A stretch of 64,000 nucleotides of DNA, taken from positions 1 to 64,000 of the forward strand of contig PWHN01000083.1 in NCBI GenBank assembly GCA_003554945.1. The letters are read 5' to 3'. Origin of the DNA: a bacterium (GTDB lineage Bacteria > T1Sed10-126). Positions within the stretch are counted from its first letter, which is position 1; each line of letters opens with the position of its first letter. The translations under genes were made by a program, and so were the position numbers. A model generated the notes under the pieces. That model worked only from the letters and a program-made list of their open reading frames with translations, made no database searches and was not told the origin of the DNA. Of the stretch, positions 50,000-59,393 are shown one piece after another.

Positions 50000-50098
50000 T
50001 TACCGTTTTCTACAAAAGAGGGCCCAATCACTACTTGACCAAAAATAAACGCATAACGCAAGATATGGATTATCTTGCTTACAAAAAGTTAAACTTTA

Positions 50099-50659
50099 TT
50101 AAGAATTCAATTCACGATCAATCTGATCACAAACCCAGTGCAGACAGGCTATGTGGGCCTCCTGCACGTGGGCGGTGCGGGTCGCGGGAACATTAATTAA
50201 CTCGACGTCCAACTCCCGCATTTTTCCTCCTTCGGAGTCGGTCAGGCCAAAAACCCGACCATCTATTTCGAGGGCAGCTGTCAGTCCTCGTATTACATTA
50301 GGTGAGCTGCCGGAAGTGCTTATACCCAGAAAGACATCCCCGGGTTCACCAAGCGCTTTTATCTGACGAGAAAAAACCTCTTCAAAAGACCAGTCATTAC
50401 TTACTGCAGTTAAGGTGCTGGGACTGGCGGCAAGACTTATGGCCGGCCTCTGAATTGGTTCAACATTAAACTTCGCCACCAATTCAGTGGTAAAATGGAG
50501 ACTATCAGTGGCGCTACCTCCGTTACCAAAACTAATTACTTTGCCGCTCATTTCCCAGGTCTCAAGTATTGCATCACGAAGTTCAAAAAGATTGGCCGGA
50601 ACATCATCCGCCAGTCGTGTTAACGTTTTGCTTGCCTCGAGAAAATAATCGGCGTGCAT
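50099..50659 (-). CDS. gmhA: SIS-domain phosphoheptose isomerase (GmhA-like)
   Basis: A 186-aa sugar isomerase: FGNGGSATDSLHFTTELVAKF, the GmhA signature, then LGISTSGSSPNVI, TDSEGG and HVQEAHIACLHWVCDQID. GmhA turns sedoheptulose 7-phosphate into D-glycero-D-manno-heptose 7-phosphate for LPS core or S-layer glycan. Its presence agrees with an outer membrane. Last gene of the ftsY-rib-nusB-TPR operon, starting 1 nt after the TPR gene stop. No other heptose genes are in view. Confidence 0.9.
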   Translation of the reverse strand: MHADYFLEASKTLTRLADDVPANLFELRDAILETWEMSGKVISFGNGGSATDSLHFTTELVAKFNVEPIQRPAISLAASPSTLTAVSNDWSFEEVFSRQIKALGEPGDVFLGISTSGSSPNVIRGLTAALEIDGRVFGLTDSEGGKMRELDVELINVPATRTAHVQEAHIACLHWVCDQIDRELNS

Positions 50660-50660
50660 T

Positions 50661-52682
50661 CTAATCCTCCAGTTCTTCCCGGGTTCGCCTCAAATCATAA
50701 CGAGCCCGCAGATTCTCAGGGTCAAGATCAAGCGCCTCTTCAAAACGCATTTGAGCTTCTTCAAAAAGTCCCCTGTTATAGAATACATAACCGAGGGCTG
50801 TTTCCACTCGCGAATCTTCACCAAGTAAATCGCGAGCCAGTTCCAGAGTTGAAGTCGCCCGGTTCCAGTCCTCTTCCAATATAAAGACCAGTCCCAGGTT
50901 GTAGTATGCCTCCGGCAATTCATACTCATTTATTGCTGTCCGATAATATTCAATTGCATGAGTCTTTTCTTGTTCTAACAGATATACATTGCCCAGCTGT
51001 TTATTGAAGCGAGCCCGTTGTTCAGCATCTTCCGCCCGGGCAAGCAGCGACTCATAACGATATCGTGCTAAATTAACCGCCCCCCGATTGAAATCAATAT
51101 ATGCTATCATCTGATTGGACAAAATATGGTCTTCGTCCAGCTCAAGTGCCCTCTCAAACTGCTCGCGGGCCGCGGCTCGGTCACCATACCAAAAATAAAG
51201 TTTCCCAAGTGCAACTATATAGTCGAGATTCTCGGGTTGAACACTTACTGCACGCCGCTGGGCGCTAATTGCCATTTCCAGATTATTGTCTCTGAAATAG
51301 GCGATCGCCAGATTATAGGCGGCTTCGTGATTAGCGGGATCAAGAACAAGAAGATTGCGAAAAGCAGATTGAGAAGCTGCCAGACGATCATATTTTAAAC
51401 CCAGCTCTCCCAGCCGCCGGTAAGTTAGCTGCTGATAACGCTCGTCAATCTCCTCGTCAGCCAGCGCGGCGTTGTAATTCTCCGCCGCTTCAGCGGGACG
51501 CTCCTGCTTTTCATGCAAACGCCCTAGTGCGAAAGAGATTGAATATCCTTCCTCCGCCACAGCAAGCGCTCTTTCATAAAATTGAATCGAGTTTTCATAA
51601 TCCCCAACAGCCTGATAAAGGTAGCCCAGTTGCAGATGTATATCAGACTCCTGCAGCGGTCCCTCTATGATCTCAACATCCGCCGCCGGTTCAAGCGAGG
51701 CAAGCGCAGCCGTCGTATCCCCTTCCTCCAACTGCGCCAGCGAAAGATTATAGCGGGCTGTAGGAGTATCACGCAGGGCCAGTGCTTGTTCGAACTCCTC
51801 TCGAGCCTCGACAAAGCGATTCAAATCCACCAGAGCTCCGCCACGCAAAAGAGCAAGCTGGTAATTCATCTCCGTCTCTTGAGTATGCTCCCGAGCCGCT
51901 GCAAAGTCATCTATTGCCGCCTCTAAATCCTGCAGGCGGAGCTGTGTTAACCCACGGTTAAAATAGAGCAGTTCCGCATAACCGCCGGCCTCCAGACCAC
52001 TGCTGAAATCATCCCGCGCCTGCTGCAGGTTCTCTTCCCGCGCATTTAAGTTGCCACGAGCGAGAAAGAAAACAGCGCGCGGGTCAAGAGCAATTGCAGC
52101 GTCGAGGTCATCAAAAGCCCCGGTGACACTGTCCAGCTCCGCACGAACCATAGCGCGACGATAATAAGTTTCAGGAAAAGTGTCGATGACGTCCAGAGAA
52201 TAGCCATACAGCTCCTCCGCTTTCTCAAATTCCTCACGGGCGGAATGAATGTCGCCCAGATAGCGGTAAGAGAGAGCTGCCGGTTCGTCCAGTCCGGAAG
52301 TTCCCAGCACCCGGCGATAGAGTCCAAAAGCTCGATCCAGCTCATCCGCTTCATGAGCGGTGCGAGCCTGATCAAATAGCTCCCTCTGACGAGTTCGAGA
52401 AATTTCAATGCGTTCTTTTAACTGTGACGGCAGTTCAACGTCGACCACCGGCTCTGGATCGGGATGACAGGCCCCGTCATACCAGTAAAAACCGGCTGCC
52501 TCGCAGGCTTCCGCAGTAACAAAATCTTCCGGCTCCGGCTCCGGCTCTTCCACCGGCACACCTACAATTTGATCCCATATTTCCTGAACCACCGGTTCAA
52601 ATATTACATACCCTAAATATATCCCTGCCGCCAGAGCGGCGATCGACAAAAGCAATATAACAAAATGGAGACGCGAATTCAT
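50661..52682 (-). CDS. Membrane-anchored TPR protein
   Basis: A 673-aa protein: membrane helix (6-27), a Pro/Glu linker, a small two-Cys segment (ACEAAGFYWYDGACHPDPEP, about 59-78), then TPR units from about residue 95 to the end (AALSYRYLGDIHSAREEFEKAEELYGYSLDV, AAYNLAIAYFRDNNLEMAISAQRRAV, ARYDLRR). Such scaffolds organise envelope or assembly complexes. It sits between nusB (3-nt gap) and gmhA (1-nt gap). Partner unknown. Confidence 0.93.
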   Translation of the reverse strand: MNSRLHFVILLLSIAALAAGIYLGYVIFEPVVQEIWDQIVGVPVEEPEPEPEDFVTAEACEAAGFYWYDGACHPDPEPVVDVELPSQLKERIEISRTRQRELFDQARTAHEADELDRAFGLYRRVLGTSGLDEPAALSYRYLGDIHSAREEFEKAEELYGYSLDVIDTFPETYYRRAMVRAELDSVTGAFDDLDAAIALDPRAVFFLARGNLNAREENLQQARDDFSSGLEAGGYAELLYFNRGLTQLRLQDLEAAIDDFAAAREHTQETEMNYQLALLRGGALVDLNRFVEAREEFEQALALRDTPTARYNLSLAQLEEGDTTAALASLEPAADVEIIEGPLQESDIHLQLGYLYQAVGDYENSIQFYERALAVAEEGYSISFALGRLHEKQERPAEAAENYNAALADEEIDERYQQLTYRRLGELGLKYDRLAASQSAFRNLLVLDPANHEAAYNLAIAYFRDNNLEMAISAQRRAVSVQPENLDYIVALGKLYFWYGDRAAAREQFERALELDEDHILSNQMIAYIDFNRGAVNLARYRYESLLARAEDAEQRARFNKQLGNVYLLEQEKTHAIEYYRTAINEYELPEAYYNLGLVFILEEDWNRATSTLELARDLLGEDSRVETALGYVFYNRGLFEEAQMRFEEALDLDPENLRARYDLRRTREELED

Positions 52683-52685
52683 CCG

Positions 52686-53048
52686 CTACGGCCTCACTTT
52701 ACCGTTAAAATTGTCTAAAATACCGTTGACAAACGATGCTGAGTCCTCGGAACCGTATTTTTTAGCCAATTCCACCGCCTCGTCGATCACTATCGGTTTC
52801 GGAGTTTCTGTCCATAACAGCTCATAAGTTGCCAGGCGCAGCAGGACTCGTTCAACCGGATAGATCCTATCAAGACGCCAGTCGTCAAGATGCGATTCTA
52901 TATTTTTATCAATTTCTTCAAGATGTTTCTCGGTCCCAGCAACCAGCGCACCGGTAAATTCAGAACTATTCTCGGGCTGGTAATCACCACTAACCTCACG
53001 AGCATAAAGGACCTTAAAGGCCGCTTCCCGGGCCTTAGAACGTGACAT
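52686..53048 (-). CDS. nusB: Transcription antitermination factor NusB
   Basis: A 120-aa all-helical protein. RSKAREAAFKVLYAREVSG at the start, DWRLDRIYPVERVLLRLATYELLW and PIVIDEAVELAKKYGSEDSASFVNGILD are the NusB landmarks. It binds boxA RNA with NusE (S10) for rRNA antitermination. It directly abuts ribH (no gap); the ribH-nusB pairing is common in bacteria. Confidence 0.96.
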   Translation of the reverse strand: MSRSKAREAAFKVLYAREVSGDYQPENSSEFTGALVAGTEKHLEEIDKNIESHLDDWRLDRIYPVERVLLRLATYELLWTETPKPIVIDEAVELAKKYGSEDSASFVNGILDNFNGKVRP

Positions 53049-53519
53049 TTAGTTCTCTAACTCACGATATACACTGGCCTGTCGGACCAGGGCCTGAGCG
53101 GCGTCAGCACCTTTGTTGCCAACTTTTACACCAGCACGATTGACAGCCTGTTCAACCGTATCCGCAGTAATAACGCCAAAAACTACCGGCAACTCGGAAT
53201 CATAACTGAGTTTACCAACCCCGCGGGTAACTTCCGAAGCGACATAATCAAAATGTGGTGTTTCTCCCCGAATTACGGCGCCAAGACAGATAACGCCGTC
53301 AAATTTATCGCTTTCAACAACCCGCCGAGCAAGACCGGGGATTTCAAAACTACCGGGCGCTTTGTAAATTTCAACGTCCTTTTTATTAACGCCGCACTTC
53401 TCAAGCATGTCGAGGGCGCCGCGCTTTAGCTGACCGGTAATCATATCGTTAAATTCAGCCATAACTACCCCCACCTTTAACCCGCTGCCGTCGAGGTCGC
53501 CTTTGATTTCCTTAATCAC
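53049..53519 (-). CDS. ribH: 6,7-dimethyl-8-ribityllumazine synthase
   Basis: A 156-aa enzyme that condenses 5-amino-6-ribitylaminouracil with dihydroxybutanone phosphate. FNDMITGQLKRGALDML, the substrate region APGSFEIPGLARRV, GAVIRGETPHFDYV (catalytic His) and PVVFGVITADTVEQAVNRAG match the family. GTG start. It follows ribBA by 6 nt. Confidence 0.96.
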   Translation of the reverse strand: MIKEIKGDLDGSGLKVGVVMAEFNDMITGQLKRGALDMLEKCGVNKKDVEIYKAPGSFEIPGLARRVVESDKFDGVICLGAVIRGETPHFDYVASEVTRGVGKLSYDSELPVVFGVITADTVEQAVNRAGVKVGNKGADAAQALVRQASVYRELEN

Positions 53520-53525
53520 AAGAGA

Positions 53526-54743
53526 TCATCCTTCCTCAAATTGATTTAATAGATGCCCTAACTTTTCCTTCTTAGTCTGTAAATAATCCTCGTTGATTTC
53601 GTTACATTCTATCTCCAGAGGCTGACGATCCGTCACCTTTAAACCGTAACCTTCAAGGCCCACTATTTTCCGGGGATTATTGGTCAAAAGCCTGATTGTG
53701 GACAGACCCAGGTCTTTAAGAATTTGTGCACCAATTCCATAATCACGAAGATCGGGATTGAATCCCAGTTTTTTATTGGCCTCAACCGTATCAAGTCCTC
53801 GGTCTTGAAGGTTATAAGCTTCAATTTTATTACAGAGACCAATTCCCCGACCTTCCTGCAATAGATAGAGTAAAACGCCCCGGCCCTGCTCCTGAATCAT
53901 CTCCATAGCCCGGTGAAGCTGTGGCCGACAGTCACAGCGGCGACTGCGAAAAACATCCCCGGTCAAGCACTGGGAGTGAACACGAACCAGCACGTTCGAC
54001 TCGCCTTCAACTTCGCCTTTAACCAGAGCCAGGTGTTCACGATCCTCCAAGCGATCGCGGTAAGCTACGGCTTTAAACTCCCCAAACTCGGTTGGCAGGG
54101 TGGTCTCGGCCCTGCGTTCGACGTGTTTTTCCGTGCGATGCCGGTAACGAATGAGCGCTTCTATGGAGATCATCTTGAGGTCGTGCCGGGCGGCAAAATC
54201 TTTCAGTTCTTGCCGACGGGCCATGGTTCCGTCCTCGCTCATGATTTCACATATAACTCCTGCCGGTCGCAGACCGGCCAGAACAGCAAGATCAACGGCG
54301 GCCTCGGTATGACCGGCTCTTTTTAACACACCGCCACGCTCAGCCTTGAGCGGGAAGACATGCCCGGGCCGTTGAAAATCATCGGGACGGCTCTCCGGAT
54401 CGACCGCTTTTTGAATGGTCAGTGCCCTGTCGTGAGCACTGATACCGGTCGTAGTCCCTTCCCGGGCGTCAATTGAAACGGTGAAACCGGTATCCAGGTG
54501 GTCCGTGTTGTTGGGAACCATGGAAGGAAGCTGTAGACGCTGTAGCTCATCAGGCGCCATAGGCAGACAGACCAGACCCCGGCCCTCTTTTGTCATAAAA
54601 TTTATCGCGTCGGCACTGACCTGCTCAGCGGCCATTACCAGATCTCCCTCGTTTTCACGCTCCTCGTCATCAACAACTACAACCATCTCCCCGGATTTAA
54701 TCGCTTCAATGGCTGCTTCTACCTTCTCACTGTTATTCATCAC
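53526..54743 (-). CDS. ribBA: Bifunctional DHBP synthase / GTP cyclohydrolase II
   Basis: A 405-aa two-domain enzyme of riboflavin synthesis. RibB domain (1-200): [14 protein letters not shown] (acidic metal site), [29 protein letters not shown]. RibA domain (205-405): [16 protein letters not shown] (zinc cysteines), [33 protein letters not shown]. It supplies both the C4 unit (from ribulose 5-phosphate) and the pyrimidine precursor (from GTP). 5 nt after ribE. Confidence 0.97.
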   Translation of the reverse strand: MMNNSEKVEAAIEAIKSGEMVVVVDDEERENEGDLVMAAEQVSADAINFMTKEGRGLVCLPMAPDELQRLQLPSMVPNNTDHLDTGFTVSIDAREGTTTGISAHDRALTIQKAVDPESRPDDFQRPGHVFPLKAERGGVLKRAGHTEAAVDLAVLAGLRPAGVICEIMSEDGTMARRQELKDFAARHDLKMISIEALIRYRHRTEKHVERRAETTLPTEFGEFKAVAYRDRLEDREHLALVKGEVEGESNVLVRVHSQCLTGDVFRSRRCDCRPQLHRAMEMIQEQGRGVLLYLLQEGRGIGLCNKIEAYNLQDRGLDTVEANKKLGFNPDLRDYGIGAQILKDLGLSTIRLLTNNPRKIVGLEGYGLKVTDRQPLEIECNEINEDYLQTKKEKLGHLLNQFEEG

Positions 54744-54748
54744 TTATA

Positions 54749-55396
54749 TCACCGTTGAAAAGCCCTGCTTAACTCAGAAAGGCTTAAATTGTCCTTCTTT
54801 TTTTCGTTTTGCCAAAAATTATAGAGATAACGCGCTATGGTATCAACTTCAAGATTCATTTGCTGGCCTGGCCGGCGCTCGGCCAAAGTAGTTTTTTGAT
54901 AAGTGTGCGGAACCACTTGAACTGTTAAAGTCTCCTCACTCACGTCAGCTATAGTGAGGCTGATACCATCAAGGGCTACCGACCCTCGCGGAGCAAGAAA
55001 TGGTCTTAAGTCGCCGGGATAGTCAGTAACCAGCCGGTAGCCGGCGTCACTTTTTTCCAGGACAATTATCTTCACAACCCCGTCAACATGGCCACTTACA
55101 TAGTGACCGTCGAGACGATCTCCAACTGCCAGTGAAGGCTCTATGTTTACAATGCACCCCGCTCGAGCCTGCTGTAGAGTTGTTTTGGCTGATGTAGTCT
55201 CAGCCAGTTCAACAGCTACGCTTTCAGCACCTGTCTCAACAACTGTAAGACAGACACCGTCAACGGCAAGACTGTCGCCAACTTCAAGAGCCAATTTTGA
55301 AAAAGACTTCGATTGCAGACGCAGCTTAATCGTCCCGGCAGTGCCTCTCTCGCGAGCCGTTATTTCAGCGGTTGCTCTTACAAGACCGGTAAACAT
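54749..55396 (-). CDS. ribE: Riboflavin synthase alpha subunit
   Basis: A 215-aa enzyme made of two lumazine-binding barrels. MFTGLVRATAEI is the invariant start; VGDSLAVDGVCLTVVE (repeat 1) and ASVALDGISLTI-like GSVALDGISLTIADV (repeat 2) align; SLAVGDRLDGHYVSGHVDGV joins them. It dismutates two lumazines to riboflavin. It is separated from ribD by 275 nt containing a MITE-like repeat. Confidence 0.96.
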   Translation of the reverse strand: MFTGLVRATAEITARERGTAGTIKLRLQSKSFSKLALEVGDSLAVDGVCLTVVETGAESVAVELAETTSAKTTLQQARAGCIVNIEPSLAVGDRLDGHYVSGHVDGVVKIIVLEKSDAGYRLVTDYPGDLRPFLAPRGSVALDGISLTIADVSEETLTVQVVPHTYQKTTLAERRPGQQMNLEVDTIARYLYNFWQNEKKKDNLSLSELSRAFQR

Positions 55397-55533
55397 TAGC
55401 TAAAACCTCAGTTCTTTTTTCACTCGAGTCAGCCCCTGATTAAACGCTTCCTCTTCAGAAGAAAAGGCATTAAACAGAAGACCCCTCCAGCCCAAACAAC
55501 CTCAAACCCGGGTTTGATCGTATAAAAGGATAT

Positions 55534-55636
55534 GTAACTACTCATCTATCCCCTCTCCCCTGGAGGGAGAGGGCCCGTTTTTCACCCCCCTTTGTATTTC
55601 CCCCCGTCAAGGGGGAAAGATAAAGTGAGTAGTTAC
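55534..55636. mobile_element. MITE-like element with GTAACTACTCA ends inside the rib operon
   Basis: An 11-bp perfect terminal inverted repeat (GTAACTACTCA at 55534-55544, TGAGTAGTTAC at 55626-55636) encloses GGGAGAGGG-family palindromes and a CCCCCCGTCAAGGGGG unit. It lies in the ribD-ribE gap. No FMN riboswitch is visible in 55397-55671. Confidence 0.6.
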
Positions 55637-55671
55637 AAGGATATAATACAAAGCGTTCTCTTGCGAGGTTT

Positions 55672-56847
55672 TTACCCCTTGAAACCAACACCGGTCAACC
55701 GCTGCCGCAGCCGCGGATGGGGAGTTAAGTTAAAACCAACCCGGCGTAGAGACTGTTCAGAAAGACGACGTATATAAATGTCTTCACCAAACCGGTGCTG
55801 TTCCAGCAATCTAAATCTGGGGGCGTTAAATACTTTCTCGGTCTTGTGGCTCAGACGGGCACTTCGTATACCACTACCCAAAACATGACCACAGTTGAAG
55901 AGGTGAAGTTCATTTAAAAGTTGTGCCGAAATTAAATCACCCACCAGTCCTCCGCCGCCTTCAACAAGTATGCGGCCAAAACCGGCCCGGTAAAGGCGGG
56001 GGAGAACTTCGGTCCAGCGGTAGCGCCCGTCGTGCAGCTCAGACCTTACCAGGGTTACACCGCTCTCTTCTAATTTTTCCCCGAGCGCCGGCTCTATCTG
56101 CGACGGGACAACAATTGTTGTTTCAGCAGCCCGCTCAGATAACAGGGTAAGTGACGGGGATAAGGTTTGAGGACGGGTAGTGACGATAATGGCTCCCGGT
56201 TGAGATTCGCGACCCGTGACGCGATCAGTCAAGCTGGGATTATCGCGGCGCACAGTTTCAGCGCCAACCATGACAGCATCTACCCGGGAACGAAGCAAAT
56301 GTGTGTAGTGCCGGCTCTCCGGACCGCTGAGCCACTGGCTGTGGTGGCTCTCCGTGGCGATATAGCCGTCAACAGAGAGAGCCAGCTTGGCTTCCAGCCA
56401 GGGAAGCCCGGCGACTTGATTGTAAAAATAAGCACGGTTTAACCACCTGTATTGAGAGCGACAAACCGGGGTTGTAACGGTCAAACCAGCTTTCAGCAGC
56501 TTTTTCATTCCACGTCCCTGCACACGCGGATGTGGATCTATATGTGCAAACGTTACCTCCTCGATGTCAGTCTTAAGAATGCGCTCCGTACAGGGTGCCG
56601 TTTTCCCCTGGTGGACACATGGTTCCAGGGTACAATAGAGCTCTACTCCCTGCAAAGAACCGGTATACTTATTTAACAAAGCTGCCTCCGCGTGGAGCCC
56701 GCCAAACTGGCGATGAGCGGCAAGCTCGAGCAATTCACCGTCCTTGACCAGCCCGGCGGCTACCAGCGGATTTGTTTTTACCATCCCTTCCCCTGCCAGA
56801 GCACGGGCAAACAGAAGTTCCATAATTTCCTGCCGGCGTATTTCCAC
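55672..56847 (-). CDS. ribD: Riboflavin biosynthesis deaminase/reductase RibD
   Basis: A 391-aa two-domain protein. The deaminase domain (1-145) has HAEAALL and EPCVHQGKTAPC (zinc ligands). The reductase domain (150-370) has LAMKLALSVDG-like LEAKLALSVDGYIAT, ESRHYTHLLRSRVDAVMVGAETVRRDNP and RILVEGGGGLVGDLI. It carries out steps two and three of the pathway. GTG start at 56847 with GGAGAGG, 3 nt after the ftsY stop. The first helix ARALAGEGMVKTNPLVAA keeps the family spacing. Confidence 0.95.
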   Translation of the reverse strand: MEIRRQEIMELLFARALAGEGMVKTNPLVAAGLVKDGELLELAAHRQFGGLHAEAALLNKYTGSLQGVELYCTLEPCVHQGKTAPCTERILKTDIEEVTFAHIDPHPRVQGRGMKKLLKAGLTVTTPVCRSQYRWLNRAYFYNQVAGLPWLEAKLALSVDGYIATESHHSQWLSGPESRHYTHLLRSRVDAVMVGAETVRRDNPSLTDRVTGRESQPGAIIVTTRPQTLSPSLTLLSERAAETTIVVPSQIEPALGEKLEESGVTLVRSELHDGRYRWTEVLPRLYRAGFGRILVEGGGGLVGDLISAQLLNELHLFNCGHVLGSGIRSARLSHKTEKVFNAPRFRLLEQHRFGEDIYIRRLSEQSLRRVGFNLTPHPRLRQRLTGVGFKG

Positions 56848-56849
56848 TT

Positions 56850-57770
56850 TTATTCCTCTCCGCCGGCAAAGTTTTCGGCCAGCAAAGCATCACAATAAAT
56901 ATCAGGTGAAAACGGAGCCAGATCATCGAGCGTCTCACCGGTTCCAACAAACTTTACCGGTACCTGGAATTTATCGGCAGCACTGAGCACGACACCGCCG
57001 CGGGCCGTGCTATCAAGTTTGGATAGAATAATTCCACTTACCGGCAGCTGCTCGGCATATTTTTCTACCTGTTTCACTCCATTTTGCCCCGTTGATGCGT
57101 CAAGAACAAGCAAAGTCTCCGCCGGTTCCCCACTTTTCTGGCCGGCTGCCACCCTGTACATCTTGTTCAACTGTTCCATAAGATCACCGCGGGTATGAAG
57201 ACGACCGGCAGTGTCCACGAAAAGATAGTCTACCCCCCGCCCGCAAGCAGCCTCTATAGCATCGTAAACTACGGCTGAAGGGTCGCCCCCTTTCTGGTGA
57301 GCAATAACGTCAATTTCAAGACGCTCTCCCCACTCCTGCAGCTGTTCAATGGCGGCGGCACGAAAGGTGTCCGCCGCTGCAAAGAGTATTTCCCCGTCAA
57401 GTTTGTGGGCCAGCTTGGCCATGCTTGTAGTCTTACCACTACCGTTGACTCCAACAAAAAAGTAAACGCTAGGCGGAACAGAACTTTTCTGAAGGTCGGG
57501 GTTCCCGGCCGCAGCAAAAATATTCTTGATTTGCTCCCTCAAATATCCCGGCCCGTCAGCATCTGCTTCTTTACTGCGCAGTGGCTCAAGCAATTTTTCA
57601 ACTGTTTCCAGACTGACGTCACTTTTTAACAGGGCCGCTTCAAGATCATCTATGGCACCGGCGTCCATTCCACGACCCGGCCATAACTTTTTCACACCGG
57701 CGCGAAATTTGCCCAGCGCTCCCTTGAGTTTAGTTTTATCATCGCTTTTTGCACTGCCAAAAATTGGCAT
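56850..57770 (-). CDS. ftsY: Signal recognition particle receptor FtsY
   Basis: A 306-aa NG-domain GTPase that docks ribosome-SRP complexes at the membrane. The N domain is FRAGVKKLWPGRGMDAGAIDDLEAALLKSDVSLETV. The G domain has GVNGSGKTTSMAKLA (P-loop), DTFRAAAIEQL, VDTAGRLHT, SKLDSTARGG and FVGTGETLDDLAPF. It lacks the long acidic A domain of E. coli FtsY. ATG 57770 is preceded by GGAAGG; the longer open frame to 58133 is rejected. First gene of the rib operon. Confidence 0.96.
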   Translation of the reverse strand: MPIFGSAKSDDKTKLKGALGKFRAGVKKLWPGRGMDAGAIDDLEAALLKSDVSLETVEKLLEPLRSKEADADGPGYLREQIKNIFAAAGNPDLQKSSVPPSVYFFVGVNGSGKTTSMAKLAHKLDGEILFAAADTFRAAAIEQLQEWGERLEIDVIAHQKGGDPSAVVYDAIEAACGRGVDYLFVDTAGRLHTRGDLMEQLNKMYRVAAGQKSGEPAETLLVLDASTGQNGVKQVEKYAEQLPVSGIILSKLDSTARGGVVLSAADKFQVPVKFVGTGETLDDLAPFSPDIYCDALLAENFAGGEE

Positions 57771-58018
57771 CCTATCACCTTCCGATATTATAAAAATTAG
57801 CCTTTGTTTACAGGGCTCTGTTGAAACCCCTGATTGAGACGGCCACTCATAGGTGTTGGGACTCATTCTTGATTGGCCAGCCTGGCCTGCCAAACGAACC
57901 CGGCTGATTTTTGGAACGACAAAAATTATAATAAAAATCGGGACCAGTTGCCAGCTTTCGACAAGTATGAAAGAATATTGGTCCATTAAACAAATTTTAA
58001 TCTGACAGGTGATATCAA

Positions 58019-59380
58019 ATGAAAACCCCGGGCGACAAATTTCTAATCCGTCTGCTCTCAAGCACAGAAGACGTAGAGAAATTTTACGAATTGTTGAGCG
58101 AGTGGTTTGAGGAAAATATAGAAAAGGAGCCACTAATTTTTTATCAGCCCTATCCCCTTGCTGATCTATATACTGGTGAAGCCAGTGTTGCCGAAGCGAA
58201 AGTGCTGCGTGGAGAGATAAAAAATAGTCCTGCTCGCCAGGAGATAGAGCAATTTTCTCAAAAACACAATGGCCTGGTCAACAAGAGTCATGAATTAACT
58301 CACTTAGAGTCGGATAGCTGGTTTGGGGCGCTTGAATACCCGGGAGCTGAACTTGTTTTTTTAAAAGAACGCTACAATCCTCTGAAGCTAACACTGCAAC
58401 TTGCGCAGGACTTATTTCGTAAAAACCAGATGGCACAAATTGGTGAACTAATTCAGAAATCGCAAAAATTAGAGGCCGATATGGGAGAGGTAACCCAGTT
58501 TCTGTTACAGCAACTGTCCGAGCTGCTAAAAACTGAAGAAACAGGCTTCTATGTGCCGCGCGGCCGAAACTTTAAATTGCGGAATGCGCATGGTTTTTCA
58601 TACCGCGACTATCCAAAACGACAGACTATTCCCGGAAATTTGATCGAGGAAGGAAGAATGAATGAGGAAAAATTTATCAAGACAGAGGAGCCTGAAGAAG
58701 GCGAAGTTATATATTTTCCACTGGTTTCAGGGATAGAAAACCTGGGTCTGCTGGCCGCTTTTGAGCCAGGCTTAAGCGAGAACATGATCAACGCTAAACA
58801 CGACTATCTGACCACACTTGCCGAGCTTGGAGGACTTCTCGTTCAGGAAGCTTCCTTTGCCGAGCAGGGGGAACTGAAGGCACTGGAAGATAAACTAACC
58901 GGCTTAAGACAAGAAAATTACTTCAGAGAGCGAATCCGCGAGGAGGTAGAGCGTGGGCGGCGCTATGACGTCCCCTGTTCCTTACTGCTGCTAGATGTGG
59001 ATAATTTTTCTGACTTGAACGAAGAACTTGGAGAACAGGTGGGAAATGCAATCCTGCGGGAAATAGGTGACCTGTTCCAGACCAGTTTCCGGACTGTTGA
59101 TATAACAGCCCGATTAAAAGAAGATGTATTTGCCCTGCTGCTAACTAACACTCCGCTTTCTGGAGCACTATGCGTGGCAGACAGACTACAAAGATTGGCG
59201 AGCAAACCTATCCTGGAACTGGGAACAAAAGAAATTGAGATTAATTTCAGCGGCGGACTGGCCGCTTATCCGGAGGATGGGGACGAGGCCGGCGAACTGC
59301 TCAAACAAGCCCGCCTGGCCCTCTATCAAGCCAAAAAAACTGGAAAAAATAAAATTTGTTCGACAAGCGATTTATCCTGA
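58019..59380 (+). CDS. GAF-like plus degenerate GGDEF protein, possible c-di-GMP sensor
   Basis: A 453-aa soluble protein. Residues 1-140 are unassigned. 165-285 look like a GAF domain (LSELLKTEETGFYVPRGRNFKLRNAHGF...LGLLAAFEPG). A coiled coil leads into a GGDEF-fold domain (about 310-445, CSLLLLDVDNFSDLNEELGEQVGNAILREIGDLF). Where the active loop GG(D/E)EF should be there is KEDVF (ARLKEDVFAL), so cyclase activity is unlikely. RTVD, five residues before, keeps the I-site. It is divergent from ftsY; start at 58019 follows GACAGGTG. Probably a c-di-GMP-binding effector. Confidence 0.82.
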   Translation: MKTPGDKFLIRLLSSTEDVEKFYELLSEWFEENIEKEPLIFYQPYPLADLYTGEASVAEAKVLRGEIKNSPARQEIEQFSQKHNGLVNKSHELTHLESDSWFGALEYPGAELVFLKERYNPLKLTLQLAQDLFRKNQMAQIGELIQKSQKLEADMGEVTQFLLQQLSELLKTEETGFYVPRGRNFKLRNAHGFSYRDYPKRQTIPGNLIEEGRMNEEKFIKTEEPEEGEVIYFPLVSGIENLGLLAAFEPGLSENMINAKHDYLTTLAELGGLLVQEASFAEQGELKALEDKLTGLRQENYFRERIREEVERGRRYDVPCSLLLLDVDNFSDLNEELGEQVGNAILREIGDLFQTSFRTVDITARLKEDVFALLLTNTPLSGALCVADRLQRLASKPILELGTKEIEINFSGGLAAYPEDGDEAGELLKQARLALYQAKKTGKNKICSTSDLS

Positions 59381-59393
59381 GACCCGCCTAAGC

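Noticed and set aside
55397-55671. FMN riboswitch in front of ribE
   Set aside because: None of the conserved FMN-aptamer blocks is present; the gap is occupied by the inverted-repeat element.
57771-58133. 121-aa extension of FtsY
   Set aside because: It overlaps the divergent gene start and intergenic sequence; FtsY sequence and a ribosome site begin at 57770.
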